Shown here one piece after another: positions 1-10,977 of a DNA stretch of 64,000 nt. Position 1 is the stretch's first letter. Every line of letters begins with the position of its first letter. A model generated the notes under the pieces. It was not told where the DNA came from. It saw nothing but the letters and a program-made list of their open reading frames with translations, and did no database searches. A program made the position numbers and the translations under genes. Location of the stretch: contig JBCFYV010000016.1 of NCBI GenBank assembly GCA_039000515.1, forward strand, positions 124,001 to 188,000, in the 5' to 3' direction. The stretch is from Timema cristinae. Taxonomy: Eukaryota; Arthropoda; Insecta; Phasmatodea; Timematidae.

Positions 1-94
1 GAAGGACCTACAGTTTAACGTGGAATCCGAACCACGGTGGAGACCTGGCATTCCTCACATTCACAAGATGTCTTGTCAGAGTGAAGGTAAGAAG
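1..94 (-). repeat. tRNA-derived SINE, truncated copy
   Basis: This stretch matches the body of the complete SINE at 8496-8794 nearly base for base, starting at its GGACCTACAGTTTAACG segment. The copy runs off the left window edge on its tail side. On the other side it stops before the tRNA-like head, so it is a 5'-truncated copy inserted in minus orientation, as expected of retrotransposition primed from the 3' end. Confidence 0.8.
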
Positions 95-1402
95 AATAAC
101 TTTAACAAATTAGAAGATAAACCATTCAATATAAGTATATAAATGATCGGTATTGAAAGAGGAATAAGAATTCAGTGGTGTACATAGACAAAAATTAAAA
201 AAGGGGCAAAACTTTTTAAATTGTCTAGTTGGTGTCTGGGGTAGTATAGAGTGGTAAAGTGGGTCGAGAGTAGACCAGAAGATAAATTCCATTGGCGTAA
301 ACAAATTAAAATTAAATCAGAGTCCAATAAATAAATCGCCATAGTTACGATTCTGAAGAAGATATATATAAATGTTTTAATCCTGACATTGTTTAGGTCC
401 ATGACAATGTTCCTCGGTCAAGCAATGAAATATAATAGTCAAAATAGCATACACGCACATCACAATATATAGTGGGTTTCGTCGCAATAGAATCAAGGTG
501 GTAGAACTGAACACACTCTCGATGACGTCAATGCGGCTTTTTGGATATCATGTAGACTCTTTTGACAAGGCTCCATCAGACTTCCAACCGTTTCTTCAAT
601 CGCCTGATGTTTTTAAAGTAGTTTATCTTTATACCATCAGAGGGCAGGTGAATAGTCTTTCTCTATTTGTGTCCAATATTGGCTGGACCATTACATCTTA
701 GTAGACCATGACGGGGTGGTCTACATCTTGTTGGAACATCGTAGCTCTCTCGATCCACTCATCAATTTAGGATGATAGGTGTAGGCCAGTCTTGGTGGTT
801 GCTAGTTTCAGAAGATTCAATCGGTAAGTACACAAACAGTTTTATTATGTTGAAATTGATTATGTACATAGAATAATAGTTTAGAATTGTTTTATTATGT
901 CTTATCAACCTACGTGAACTACAATAGAGAATAGTAATACTGTAGGGATTCTATTTGTGTCGGTATAATTGGAATGGGTAGTATGAATTACAGAGAGTTA
1001 CGCGTAAATATCAGCATGGGGTGGGTCCTATTGTAACATACTGCAATGTAATGTTACAGTAATAGATTTAGTGTTTAATCAAGTTATAGAATTAGTGGTA
1101 AAAATAATCATAATATTTGTATGTCCCAATTCTTGGCGCAGCTATTTTAAGTAATTATGTATTTTGGTAATGTTATGTAACAAAGATTTTTTTCCCCTCA
1201 CAATCAGATTATGTGTTCTAACCCAAGCACATTTACCTGTACTTGTAAGCCAAGACAGCTTCAAATATATTTAAACTTACTTTTCTTGTCTCACAAAGGT
1301 TGGCACAAGATATTAGTTCATTATTTAATTTATGTGTTTTTAAAATTCTACATAGGCCTATAATGCACATTTAAAGTTGGCTTAACCATTTTAGTGACAC
1401 AA
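95..1402. other. Non-coding AT-rich stretch
   Basis: I see no recognisable gene or repeat here. The short open frames are AT-rich, lack similarity to anything I recognise and have no convincing splice signals. It may be the outer flank of the family A transposon that follows. Confidence 0.5.
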
Positions 1403-1540
1403 GCCTACTATCGCTAAGAGTGCCACGAGCCGATCTGATCGGCTCCGCCTAATATCGCTAAAAGTGCCACGAGCCGATCTGATCGGCTCGGCCTATCATC
1501 GCTAAAAGTGCCACGAGCCAATCTGATCGACTCCGCCTAC
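1403..1540. repeat. 44-bp tandem repeat with internal palindrome (3+ units)
   Basis: Three units of exactly 44 bp start at 1403, 1447 and 1491, followed by a partial fourth. Each contains the dyad AGCCGATC-T-GATCGGCT; the third unit has mutations in it. A related core, AAAAGTGCC followed by a GGCC/GGCT dyad, occurs at about 6113-6140, on the far side of the family A transposon. The array may therefore be an outer subterminal part of that element; this is inference. Confidence 0.75.
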
Positions 1541-1891
1541 TACTGGGCATTCCATGAGAATGTGAGCCCTAATACATATTTCTTAAGGTGGAAAAAACAA
1601 ACTAATTTCAATATATTTTATAATTTAAAACCCCAAAGTTACCACTGCCTGAAAAAAACTGATATTTATCTTTTAACCATGTACTTGAAGTTTGTGTTTG
1701 CACTCGCCTGCTTGAAACATAGTTTTATACTCTAGGCTGGCAACACTGCAGAAGCATATTTGTTTACATTTGGGAAAAGATTATGTGTTGAGCTGATGCC
1801 CTTATATTTGTACTAAAAGTTCCACATATAATTATTTTGATTGAGTAAGCATTTTGATCATTATCTAAAAATGAGAAAAGATTGATTGAGA

Positions 1892-2035
1892 TGTCCCACC
1901 CGTGACAAAAAAAACATATCAAAGTTAGTCTATAGTGAAATTAGTTTGGAGGTTAGGTTTGTAACTTTGTAAAAGTGAACAATTTCTTATGTTAAACACA
2001 TTTCTCAAAAACTTTCCACTGTCACGGGTGGGACA
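1892..2035. promoter_or_regulatory. Upstream pair of 16-bp subterminal motifs (inverted)
   Basis: TGTCCCACCCGTGACA occurs at 1892-1907 on the plus strand and as its exact reverse complement at 2020-2035. The same motif recurs downstream of the gene. By analogy with other DNA transposons such repeated motifs bind the transposase; that role is inferred. Confidence 0.7.
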
Positions 2036-2304
2036 AAAATTATGTTTGGCCTCGATTTCATGGTAATTTGCTAGTTAGAGCCATGTGACTGCACAATGGG
2101 ATAGACTTCCTTTATATTTATTTTTTCTTTAAATTAACCAATGGAATTAAATGTCTTGAACCTTTTTTAAAGTAGGCCTATATTTGAGCCATAGGCATAG
2201 GCCTAATTCTTGTGTGCAGTCCCTAGGGAAAGCAGTAGGTCAAGTTAAAAAAATCTTCCCTGCAGCCCCAGGAAAAGAGTGCTGTCATTAAAAAAAACTA
2301 GTGT

Positions 2305-2712
2305 ATGAAAATTTTTAACAAATTCCATGCTAAAACTATTCTTCCCAATAATATGGAGAAAAACGAAGTTAAGCATGCATTATCTGAAGAAACAATAGAA
2401 AAAGTGGAGACTTTTTATCAACATGATGATATTAGTCACCAGTCTCCAGGCATAAAAGATATCAAAGCTATCAAAAACCCCAAAACAGGAGGGAGGGTAT
2501 TGTATCAAAAGCGCTACATGAACATGACTGTTAAGGAGGCGTATTCCTTATTTGTGTCAGAAAACCCTGTTATTAAAGTGAAAATAGTCAAGTTTTATGA
2601 CCTTCGCCCTGCTTATGTTCTCTTGGCTAGTGAGATGCCGCACAATGTGTGTGTTTGCAAATATCACAGCAATTTTAATTACATTGTTGAAGCCCTGAAC
2701 AAGAAAGTTTAG
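2305..2712 (+). pseudogene. Family A transposase-like protein, N-terminal part
   Basis: An open frame of 135 codons. It starts ahead of a helical segment (VETFYQHDDISHQSPG), then has a basic stretch, a KRYMNMTVKEAYSLF segment and a segment ending CVCKYHSNF. From memory this order (V..FY..DD.S, T..EAY.LF, LRP..V, C.CKYH.NF) is typical of an uncharacterised protein family in arthropod and cnidarian genomes that looks like a transposon product. The C-x-C-x2-H pattern may bind zinc. The frame ends at a TAG at 2710; similarity resumes in the next fragment, so the gene is broken here. There is no evidence that the product is made. Confidence 0.6.
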
Positions 2713-2824
2713 TACTTTCCAAATTCTGATGCTAAACTACTTTAAATGATTTGTTGTGACATAAAAAATGAAAAATGTATGCTTGGGAACTGTAGCAGAT
2801 GTACCACTGACCACCTTACTCTAA

Positions 2825-3511
2825 TTGATGAAGATGTCTCCTGCAATATTACTTGGGAGTAAATGGACCGAGATAAAAGGACACTCTAAAATAGTTGCAA
2901 CTGATGGAACACTTGAGGAAGCTGTTCATGAGCTTAACTCCCAGCTGCTTCATTTCAAGACACATGTTTATGTTAAGAGAATCCAATCTCAAACATTCAT
3001 TGGGGTAAAACAGACCTTGCAGGCAGGTGAGGTTGTGTTGCAAACTGACTTTGAATAAAACTATTCAGCCATCACACAGGATGAAACTCAGTCAGCACAC
3101 TGGAGTCATAAGCAGATCACAGTTTTTACTACTTGCGCCTGGCTCCCTGGTGATGAAATTCGTTCTTTTGCAATTGTAACTGATATTTTGCTATTTTTTC
3201 CTGTCTTGAGAGAATCATCAGTGAGTTGAAACAAGAATTAAATGATCTACGGGAAATAAAGATATTCTCCGATGAGGCAGCATCCCAATTTAAAAATCTG
3301 TTCACACTAACAAACCTTTGTTTTATGCCAGATGACTTCAATGTAGAGGGAGAGTGGTACTTTTTTGCCACCTCTCACGGTAAGGGAGCTGTTGATGGAA
3401 TTGGTGCAGTTGTGAGAAGGGCTGTGTGGAGCAGAATAAAACAACGCAAGGTTTTCAAATTGATAATGCTAAAGATTTTTTAGAAGCGACTTACTCTTCA
3501 GTAGAAAATGT
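2825..3511 (+). pseudogene. Family A transposase-like protein, catalytic core
   Basis: The frame from 2825 holds VKRIQSQTF and VLQTDFE, then a TAA at the place where relatives have D-F-A/S-E-N-Y. Reading on gives NYSAITQDETQSAHWS. A second frame (3226-3483) holds IFSDEAASQFKN and FFATSHGKGAVDG, in relatives SDG-ASQFKN and SHGKGA-DG. The D of DF.ENY, the D of SD..ASQ and a residue near the HGKG block look like a DDE-type triad; that is inference from spacing and conservation. The stop inside the first acidic motif, the frameshifts and the G-to-E change in SDG show the copy is dead. The LTR-like insertion begins at 3512. Confidence 0.6.
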
Positions 3512-4932
3512 AGCAATTATTGCTACAAGTTAACCAAACTTGGGCTAGTCAATCAAAACATCACTTACCCAATTTCACCAACCAGACTAGGCAGCGGGGA
3601 GAACACACGTCAGCACGCACTAACAATACCCAAACATCTGAGAGCTCCGAGGCTAGTGCCGTATCGTGCCACTAGACACCGCCACCCGTCTCATGGACGT
3701 GTAGAAAAAGATAGAAACTGCCAGAAGACTGTCGACGCTTCTAGTACCACTCACATCCCCTCTCCACGTGTGTTTGAACTCAGTGATCCCCACCCTTGTG
3801 TAATCCCGTCTCGAGTGTTCGATAAGTTGTGCACCATATAAAAGACCGTCCGTCAAGAAAGAGACCACTCTTGGATAAGGCTCGGACACTAGAACGAAGC
3901 GTAGGCTTCGAGGACATACCTATTCTATGTAAGGAGAAATTCTTTTTGGCGTAAATTAATAAATGTTGTAATTTTTCTAAATTCTATTTTGGTAATTTTT
4001 ACGTTTAAATATTGTTGTTGATATCTTATATGAATCTTCGTTCTTTTACGGAATATAAAGTAACTTTTTTTATTTTACAAAAGGATTGTATTGAAATATG
4101 ACTTTTGTTAAAAGAAAGTAATGTGGGGAAGTTTTTTCTAAAAGTTAGGTCTGAATTTTTTCTAATTGTTAGTTAACTTATGCGTTAATTCTGAAAGTGT
4201 GTTGCAATGCAAAATGGAGTAATATTTATAGGGAAATGTAGTTCTAACATTAGGACATAATCTTTTTAAATGGTTAATATAATTATGCATTACGTTGATA
4301 GCTACTCCCATCTAGTTAACGTTATTTATCTAACTTATGAGTTATGTTTCAATGTCAATCAAATGTTGACAGAGTTGGTTAATAATCTTTAGGCTAGACG
4401 ATTAGACTAGTCGTTTATTGTGTAACCACGGAACTTTAAAGTTGTTGGCTAAGATTTTGTATTACTTTTTCACAACTAGCACTGAAATATGTTAGATGTT
4501 GTCATACGCCATTTGAATAAGGCCATGCAGTTAAATTTAATTAACGATACGAAACTTTCTAAGATTCGTTAAAAGAAGGGCATTGTTCTCGAATAAGATT
4601 TTGGCTGAAATAAAATCAAAGTTTTCTTTAAGACTGTTTACTATTCTAGTTACGCCATTTATCCCTAGGTTTTAGATATGTGTAATTTCCAAGTCCTTTT
4701 AACTTAGTCTCCGACTTCTTCATATGAAATATAATTTGATCTTTGAAGTTGGACAGTGTTTTTTCACGCTTCTAGGAGTGAGTGGCGTGCGTTGGAGATG
4801 GGTTGTATACCCTGCTGATCTTCGACCTCAAAACACAATGTTAGTTACACTGCACACTCTTATTAGTCTAAAGGTTGTAATGTTAATTTATTTTATTGTA
4901 TTGAATCCCTCTAGTTCTAGAGCCTGGATTAC
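3512..4932 (+). mobile_element. Solo-LTR-like insertion inside family A gene
   Basis: The insertion is bounded by AATGT at 3507-3511 and AATGT at 4933-4937, a 5-bp target duplication; joining across it restores the reading frame of the family A gene. It contains a TATA box (TATAAAAGA, near 3837) followed by GAGACCACTCTTGG and ATGTAAGG, the same order as in the block at 8826-10745. It has no coding region. Size, TATA position and target duplication fit a solo LTR left after recombination. It begins AGCAATTATTGCT rather than with a clean TG, so the exact ends are uncertain by a base or two. Confidence 0.6.
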
Positions 4933-5527
4933 AATGTCAAAATAATACACCTTTTACCGGAAGAAGTCAAAAGAAATAAAGAGATGCTGGATGAAAGATG
5001 GAGGTTTGTAAATGGTATTGACAAGCTATAGTCGCTACACTTTTTGAAGGGCTACAATAAGGAAAGTTTTACTGTAGGGCGCACTTTACAAGTTCAAAGT
5101 TTTCACGCTTGACTTCTTAGATTTCTACCCGGAAAGTGATTCTGGCAATGCAGCTCGTGAAACTTCTCCATTGGATGCATCCAATGGCATGGTTCCAACA
5201 AAGGCTCCTACAGTTGCAGACATAATGGCAGGTTCTTTTTTGCTAGTCGAATTCACAACCTCCAAAAGGAAGAAGACTGGCATTTCAACTGAGTACAGAT
5301 ATGCTGGTATTGCTCAGACCTCTAGAGAAGATGATGGGGAGGTAAAAGTAATGTTTTTGAGGAATGTTGGGGACAGTGGCAACCAATTTAAAACCAATGA
5401 AAAGGACATTTCGTTTGTGACTTTTGACCAGATTCTTGGCATATTACCATCACCAGAGATAAAAAAAAGGGTCAGAAACAGTATTATCTATAAATTCCCT
5501 GGTGAAGTCGATGTGTATGAACATTGA
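4933..5527 (+). pseudogene. Family A transposase-like protein, C-terminal part
   Basis: After the LTR-like insertion the gene resumes with HLLPEEV, a KGY..ESF segment and, in one open frame from 5171 to the TGA after 5524, a C-terminal domain. It includes FLLVEFTTSKRKK, YRYAGIAQ and VKVMFLRN and ends with a KFPGEVDVYEH tail. A compact beta-rich domain with VKV.FLR at the C-terminus recurs in relatives I remember. The 118-codon open frame is the best preserved piece of this gene. The natural stop is probably the TGA here. Confidence 0.6.
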
Positions 5528-5707
5528 AATCTAATTCATTTACTTTTAAGTGTGTTTAATAAGAATCAGGGAGAAAATAATTTGGAAAAAAACTTTTGAA
5601 CTGGTTCAATAGATTATTAATCATATCTATAAGTTACATAATGTGTTTCAGAATGATTTTAATATTCGTTTGTAATGATTGCTGTTCTTTTAAATACATT
5701 ATAAACG

Positions 5708-6093
5708 TGCCCCACCCGTGACACACCCTTGTCCCAGCCGTGATGCAGTAAATATTACTATATACAAAATTATTGTCATTTTTTTTACTTAGTTTTTAAT
5801 TGCAATGTGTAGGTCAAACATTAATTAGTTAAGAATTAATGACATATATTTTTTGCTCATTAATTCACAGAGTTTTTTTAAAGCCATCTGCTGTGTTACA
5901 AGGCATGTTTTTTTTTTGTCCCACCCGTGACAATAGTTTAAAGCTCATTAATTTCACATCTGAACTGTAAAATATATTTTTATCATAGCCAGGTGGTGCC
6001 GATGAGTAAACTATTGCTATCATACCATATTGACATATGAGATATTTACTATCAAAATAAGAGAAGCGTAGTGCTAGTGTCCCACCCGTGACA
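5708..6093 (+). promoter_or_regulatory. Downstream cluster of the 16-bp family A motif
   Basis: Four plus-strand copies of the motif seen at 1892: 5708-5723 (one mismatch), 5730-5745 (three mismatches), 5917-5932 (exact) and 6078-6093 (exact). With the two upstream copies this gives six sites around one gene. The spacing is irregular, so this is not a tandem repeat but a dispersed subterminal motif set. Confidence 0.7.
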
Positions 6094-6159
6094 ATGGAAT
6101 ACCCCTACTGTTAAAAGTGCCAGGGCCAAAGAGGTTGGCTCTCCAGATTTCAGCTAGTT

Positions 6160-8100
6160 CTCGCTTTATCTAATAGATAGTGTAGTAGTGTCATATATCA
6201 CTGAAAAGAGAACATTTCCCTAATTTATTTTATATAAGGTTGGCAAACAAAATCAACCATAAATAGTTGTTAATGGAAATGGGAGTTTTATATAATTACA
6301 ATAGGAGGGTCACATACTCAATGTGCTAAGTGCAACGCAAATTTACATACGGGCTGCATGAAAAACATAATTGTGGCTCACATTCATACTGATGTAAGCA
6401 GTTTTCAATTGTACAGGTTACCTGGGCTCGAGTGGCAGGCCCGACTAGTACTTTATGAACCTGACATCTTAGCCTGCATGGCCCTGTGACTCCTAGGTTA
6501 CGGTGTTTGGTAGTCAGCCCAGAGGGGTCCATTCCATCTTATTTAAACCGTGCCGCCACCCTGGTTTCTAACTAAGGAATGGTGAACCACATTTTGGGTC
6601 AGCTCATCTAGTTTATTTGTTTATTGAACCATCATAACACTCTTGTAAGTTCGTTTTGTCATTCACAACTCATAACATACAATGTTTACACAAACATGCC
6701 TTCCAAGAGGTCAGGCAATTACAAAATAATGTTAAATAAATAACAATAAAAACATTAATAAAAAAATGTAAAAAGTTTAATAATTTAGAAAGAAAGAAAA
6801 AAACTTATCTTCTATAGAGTGGTAATCTTGATTTGGTAATCCATAATCCACTGGTGGGCCAGTTCCCACTGTCCGAATTGAGAACTGTTGCACTGTTTGG
6901 GAAATATTTTGGTGGTGTAGCAAGTTTGAAAGTCCCGGTTGTAGGCACAAACATGGAGGGGGTACAGGCTTCTCTGGATCTTTGTGGTTTGTGTCAAAAC
7001 AATGATTGTTCATTCGCTGTCTGAGAGATCTTGTAGTAAGGTCTGTTTATATATTCCACATCATATGATTTGCACTTTAGTTGAAATACAAAGTTATTTG
7101 TTTTGCAATTATTATAATGGCCAGGGATTTTGTATTCCAATGTAGTAACTTTGTTGTTGAAGGATTTAGCTGGTAGGTGGATTCCATATGTGCTGCAACG
7201 GAGACTACCGCAAGAGTATGAATCTGTGATAGTTAAAAATTTCTTCTCAGATTCTTTTGGGATCAGGAAGTTTAAGACGGACTATAATTTTGTGCAAATT
7301 GGAGGGCCATTTGAAAGCTATATTTGATGGTTATACCTTGTAATTAGGTGTTTTTTTTTAGATGCTTCTATTAGTAAATTTTAAGATAAGTCGGTTCCTG
7401 AAAATGTTTGGGGATGTGTATTGGACATGTAAATAGTCTTTACACAAATGGGATCCTTTTACACCATGTCTTATTACAAGCTCGGGTTCTTGTTTAAATT
7501 GATGGGATAGCATGGCTGCCACTTGTAACTAATAGTTGAAAAGGTAACCTTTATTTTTTAAAACCACTATTTAGTTACCTTTTTAATTCAAAGTTACTTT
7601 AAGGTTTTTTTTAGGCATAAACCGTAAGAAATATCAACTACAATGTAATGTACCTGGAACAATCACCTGTTTACCTAAGGTAATTCTTTTTATTCTAATT
7701 GAATTCTGATGATTCTTAATGATAAATATCCTAAGAGTTACACTTACCAATTAAACAGAAAGTCATACAAGTTAGTTACATACTAAATTCAACTACACAT
7801 GTTTTTCTGTTCTCTCTCTTGTCTAGAACCCTTTAATGAAGCTTTATTTTTTTTTTTCAGGTTCTGAATACAGGAAATAAATAATATGGGAAAGTGCCAG
7901 TCTTAGGCTTCATGGCTGTTAAAAACAGACTGCCTCAAGTGTGAAAATGTCTTAGTGATTAAAAAAGGACAACTCTGAAAATCAAGGATATTGTGTTGTT
8001 TGTGAGTTAAACTTTATGTTGACCAATGGGTTTCATAAAAATAATGTTTCAACAAAGAAAGTCTCCTCTTCAAATGCATATGTCAGCAAGAATTGAATCA
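6160..8100. other. No recognised gene
   Basis: About 1.9 kb with no feature I can support. A minus-strand open frame at 6777-7013 and plus-strand frames at 6833-7024 and 7130-7327 have slightly more balanced composition, but I recognise no domain and see no exon structure. This could be an old degraded element. Confidence 0.4.
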
Positions 8101-8102
8101 GA

Positions 8103-8255
8103 TGCCATCATCAACTGTTTCCAGCCTGTGGCCGGGTCAATTTAGTAAAATGCTTGCATCTTCCTCCTTTAATTTAGTCTATTTTCTCATCTCCCTTGAA
8201 CACTTTCTGTTATCTGGTCCTCCCGTCTCTTTCTTGGCCTCCCTTGCGGGTTCAT
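8103..8255 (-). mobile_element. LINE 3' tail fragment
   Basis: Read on the minus strand this encodes a GRPRKR...EDQI-like stretch and ends GACCCGGCCACAGGCTGGAAAC followed by a GTTGATGATG tail. The same tail occurs at 47868-47992 (minus) and, more diverged, at 14470-14505 (plus). RPRKRW-type ends followed by a (TGA)n-type tail are typical of RTE-like or related LINEs; the clade is not certain. Confidence 0.55.
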
Positions 8256-8494
8256 AAAAACATAATTAGTTGTAGTAAGGAACAAAATTATCCTAATTGA
8301 TAAAAATAGAAATCAATTGAAAAAGAAAATTAAGACAGAAAATTAAGTTATTAATATAATAATAAAGACAATACAATTAAGTTAACTTGTCATAAATAAT
8401 ATATGGACGGTTTAGCAAAAATGTTATTAAAACAAGAAATGAAGTAAAAATGTTATACTTGACATTATAAAAACACATTAAAAATGTGAGTAAG

Positions 8495-8495
<1 letters not shown>

Positions 8496-8528
<33 letters not shown>

Positions 8529-8794
8529 GCACCGCGTCTTACTACCCGTTCGGGTTATACGCACTTACGCTAATATGTAATGGTAGGGTGATTGTGAGAT
8601 GAAATGGAGGACCTACAGTTTAACGTGGAATCCGAACCACGGTGGCGACCTGGCATTCCACACATTCACAAGATGTCTTGTCAGAGGTGAAGGAAGGGTT
8701 TGGTAATCAGATAAATCTTTGCCGGGACCGAGGATTGAACCCCGGCCGCCAGCATAGAAGTCTGACACCTTACCCCTAGACCACCAGGTCACCT
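8496..8794 (-). mobile_element. Complete tRNA-derived SINE with (TAA)n tail
   Basis: On the minus strand the element starts GTGACCTGGTGGTCTAGGGG, which holds a perfect RNA polymerase III A box (TGGTCTAGGGG), followed by a B box (GGTTCAATCC). A body of about 190 bp and a (TAA)n tail follow. A 12-bp target duplication, ATGTGAGTAAGA, flanks it at 8484-8495 and 8795-8806. This is the best copy in the window; others lie at 1-94, 16757-17085 and 56126-56322. The tail type is the same as that of the I-clade LINE at 21889-28174, which may supply its mobilising enzyme (inference). Confidence 0.9.
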
Positions 8795-8825
8795 ATGTGA
8801 GTAAGAAAAAACATATATAACAAAC

Positions 8826-10745
8826 TGTAACATTAGCCGCTAGCTAATGTTACAATACTGGAAACTGCAAACTTACCCAATTCTACGAAGACGTCCGCGG
8901 CCATGCTCATGTAAACACCGCGAGCCACTTGTCACACACCTGGTCATCACAACCTTCCTTGTAAGACTGAGCGCGCCCACTGGGATACGTCACGCCGATT
9001 CTGCTTGCCCAAAGACCATAAGAAGAAAAGAAGTAACACTCCACCAAGTTTACGAGCGGGCTTCTACTAGCTCCGTGAGGCTCCTAGAACTTTCTCCACC
9101 CTATCTACGTTCTTTGGCCCCCCCCCCCCCCCCCCTCCATGTTCTGCAAGCTGTGTTTTAGTGCGTATAAAAGATCGACCATGTGAATTGTGAGCCACTC
9201 TTGGGCTGGCTGTGAAGGTCGCTTGAATAGGCGATAGCGACGAAAACTACAATGTAAGCTAAATTCCTTTTGGGTTAAAGGTCTGACTTTTCAAAATTCT
9301 TTTTAGGCGCTTCAATTATTTTTACTTAGTAAATATCCAAAAAGTTTTAAACTTGCTTTCATTGACATTTCAAGCTATGTCTACGTATAAACTAAAACTT
9401 TACTCTTATTTGAACGCATAACATATCTGGACTTGAGACTTTTGCTCTAACTATTGGAATATTTTTGTGAAAGGTTTACGATTTTTACCGTCCTAATAAT
9501 ATTAAGGATAAATGGGTTGAGATGCCTAACCTTTTGGACTTTATATTTTGGGCGTAACAGATTTAAATTGTGTATAAGATATAGTTACGGGTTTCCTATT
9601 TTTATCTCTATTTATCATGTTAGGTTTAGCGCTTTAATTTTAAATGGGCTCGTTCCTAAAAAACCTTGCTCTGATTAATTGTTCGTCAGAGATAGGTGAA
9701 TTTGGCATTAGACTATGTTGTCTTATAATATATGTAGATCTCAATTTATTTTTCTCTGGGCTGAATCACTTAAACTATTTTTCTTAGATTAATAGATATT
9801 GACTGTAAAAGATATATATATATTAAAAAAAAAAGGGAAAACAACTTATAAATTATGTCATTCGTAAACATCGCCTGTAGAGTTTTAACTTAATAAAACT
9901 TTGCTAGGTTTATATGTAAATTTCACTGTGTTAGGGTAAGTTTAGTAAGGTTATTTTATGGATGTTCGCCTCCGAACATGAATTGCTGGGCGCCTTCAGC
10001 GCGTGATATGTATAGATGGGAAGTTGCCATAGCAACCGAGTCATGATGACTAATTGAGAGTTGTTGGTCAATTAAATGCAAAGTTGTTGTCTAATATCAA
10101 CCTCAGCTCACACAAATAGCTAGGTTTAATAGTATATTTTTCCCCATTCTTACGGGGCTGGTAAAAATAATGTGAATAATGTATATTGACTAGGTGTTAG
10201 TAATTGTTGAAGTTAACGTTTAATTCCTAGGTTGAGATTATAATAGGGTATTAGTTTTCATGCCTAATTGTTATTTCTTGTAGCGAGCAATGAGGGTTGC
10301 TCTTAAAGCTGGCGCTAGTGGTATGAAGTCTCCAAAAGAAAATATTGTAAAGAAGTTGCATATAGTATGATTGTTAATAGACTTATATCCATTGTTGCTG
10401 ACTCCTTTTTTTGGGAAATTATAATAAATTACTGTTGATGGTGATATTTGTTCCTTCTTTTTATATAAGTATCATCCTTCGGTAATTTTAAGTTGAGTTA
10501 GTTCATGTGAGGTAATCACAAATATGGTATTACGTCTGGGCTGTGTTTATCGGCCGTTGAGGACGGCCGTGAGAACTTGCCCTCATCTATCCCAAATTGC
10601 GTGTGCTGGGTGTTATTTAGCTTACCCAGCGGGTATAACAAGTTCACTCACCCAGCCCACTCTATCGATTGTTATTGTATTTTTTTCTTATTTTCCTTTT
10701 GAAGTGTTTGAACCCTCTCTTTTGGATGGTAGATCCTAATTATGG
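8826..10745 (+). mobile_element. LTR-like block, related to 3512-4932
   Basis: It begins with the palindrome TGTAACATTAGC / GCTAATGTTAC and contains GCGTATAAAAGATCG (near 9164), GAGCCACTCTTGG and AATGTAAGC...AAATTCCTTTTGG. That is the same order as in the insertion at 3512-4932. A run of about 18 C lies at 9118-9136. No coding region is present, so it fits a solo LTR of a related Ty3/gypsy-type family. The right end is uncertain; GAACCCTCT...AGATCCTAATTA near 10740 resembles the end of the other copy. Confidence 0.45.
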
Positions 10746-10977
10746 TTCAAAACAAATAAACATATTAAAATACACGTATGAAAGACATGAGTTAAAGTGT
10801 ATAATATTGATAACAAGACAATAAAATTCTTATTAGACAAAAGTAAATTGGGTTTATTTGAGAATGACGCCTATCCTTTGATAAAAAAAATTTAAGTTAG
10901 GTTATTCTATTATTCCAGGAAGTTATATTGTCACAATTCAATACATTATTGCGTTTTTTTTTTTTTACCTGCATACT

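Larger units (their letters stand above)
1403..6160 (+). mobile_element. Family A DDE-like DNA transposon, decayed copy 1
   Basis: A broken transposase-like gene (2305-5527) lies between clusters of the same 16-bp motif: two copies upstream (1892-1907 and, inverted, 2020-2035) and four downstream (5708-6093). Gene fragments in correct order, plus matching motif sets on both sides, support one mobile element. Terminal inverted repeats and a target duplication were not resolved, so the outer limits are approximate. A 1.4-kb LTR-like sequence is nested at 3512-4932. The superfamily is unknown to me. Confidence 0.65.

Noticed and set aside
6777..7327. Possible host gene in 6.8-7.3 kb
   Set aside because: Short frames on both strands, no recognisable domain, no splice pairs.
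8720..8794. Functional tRNA gene on the minus strand
   Set aside because: A and B boxes are present, but it is the head of a SINE and does not fold into a full cloverleaf with a paired acceptor.
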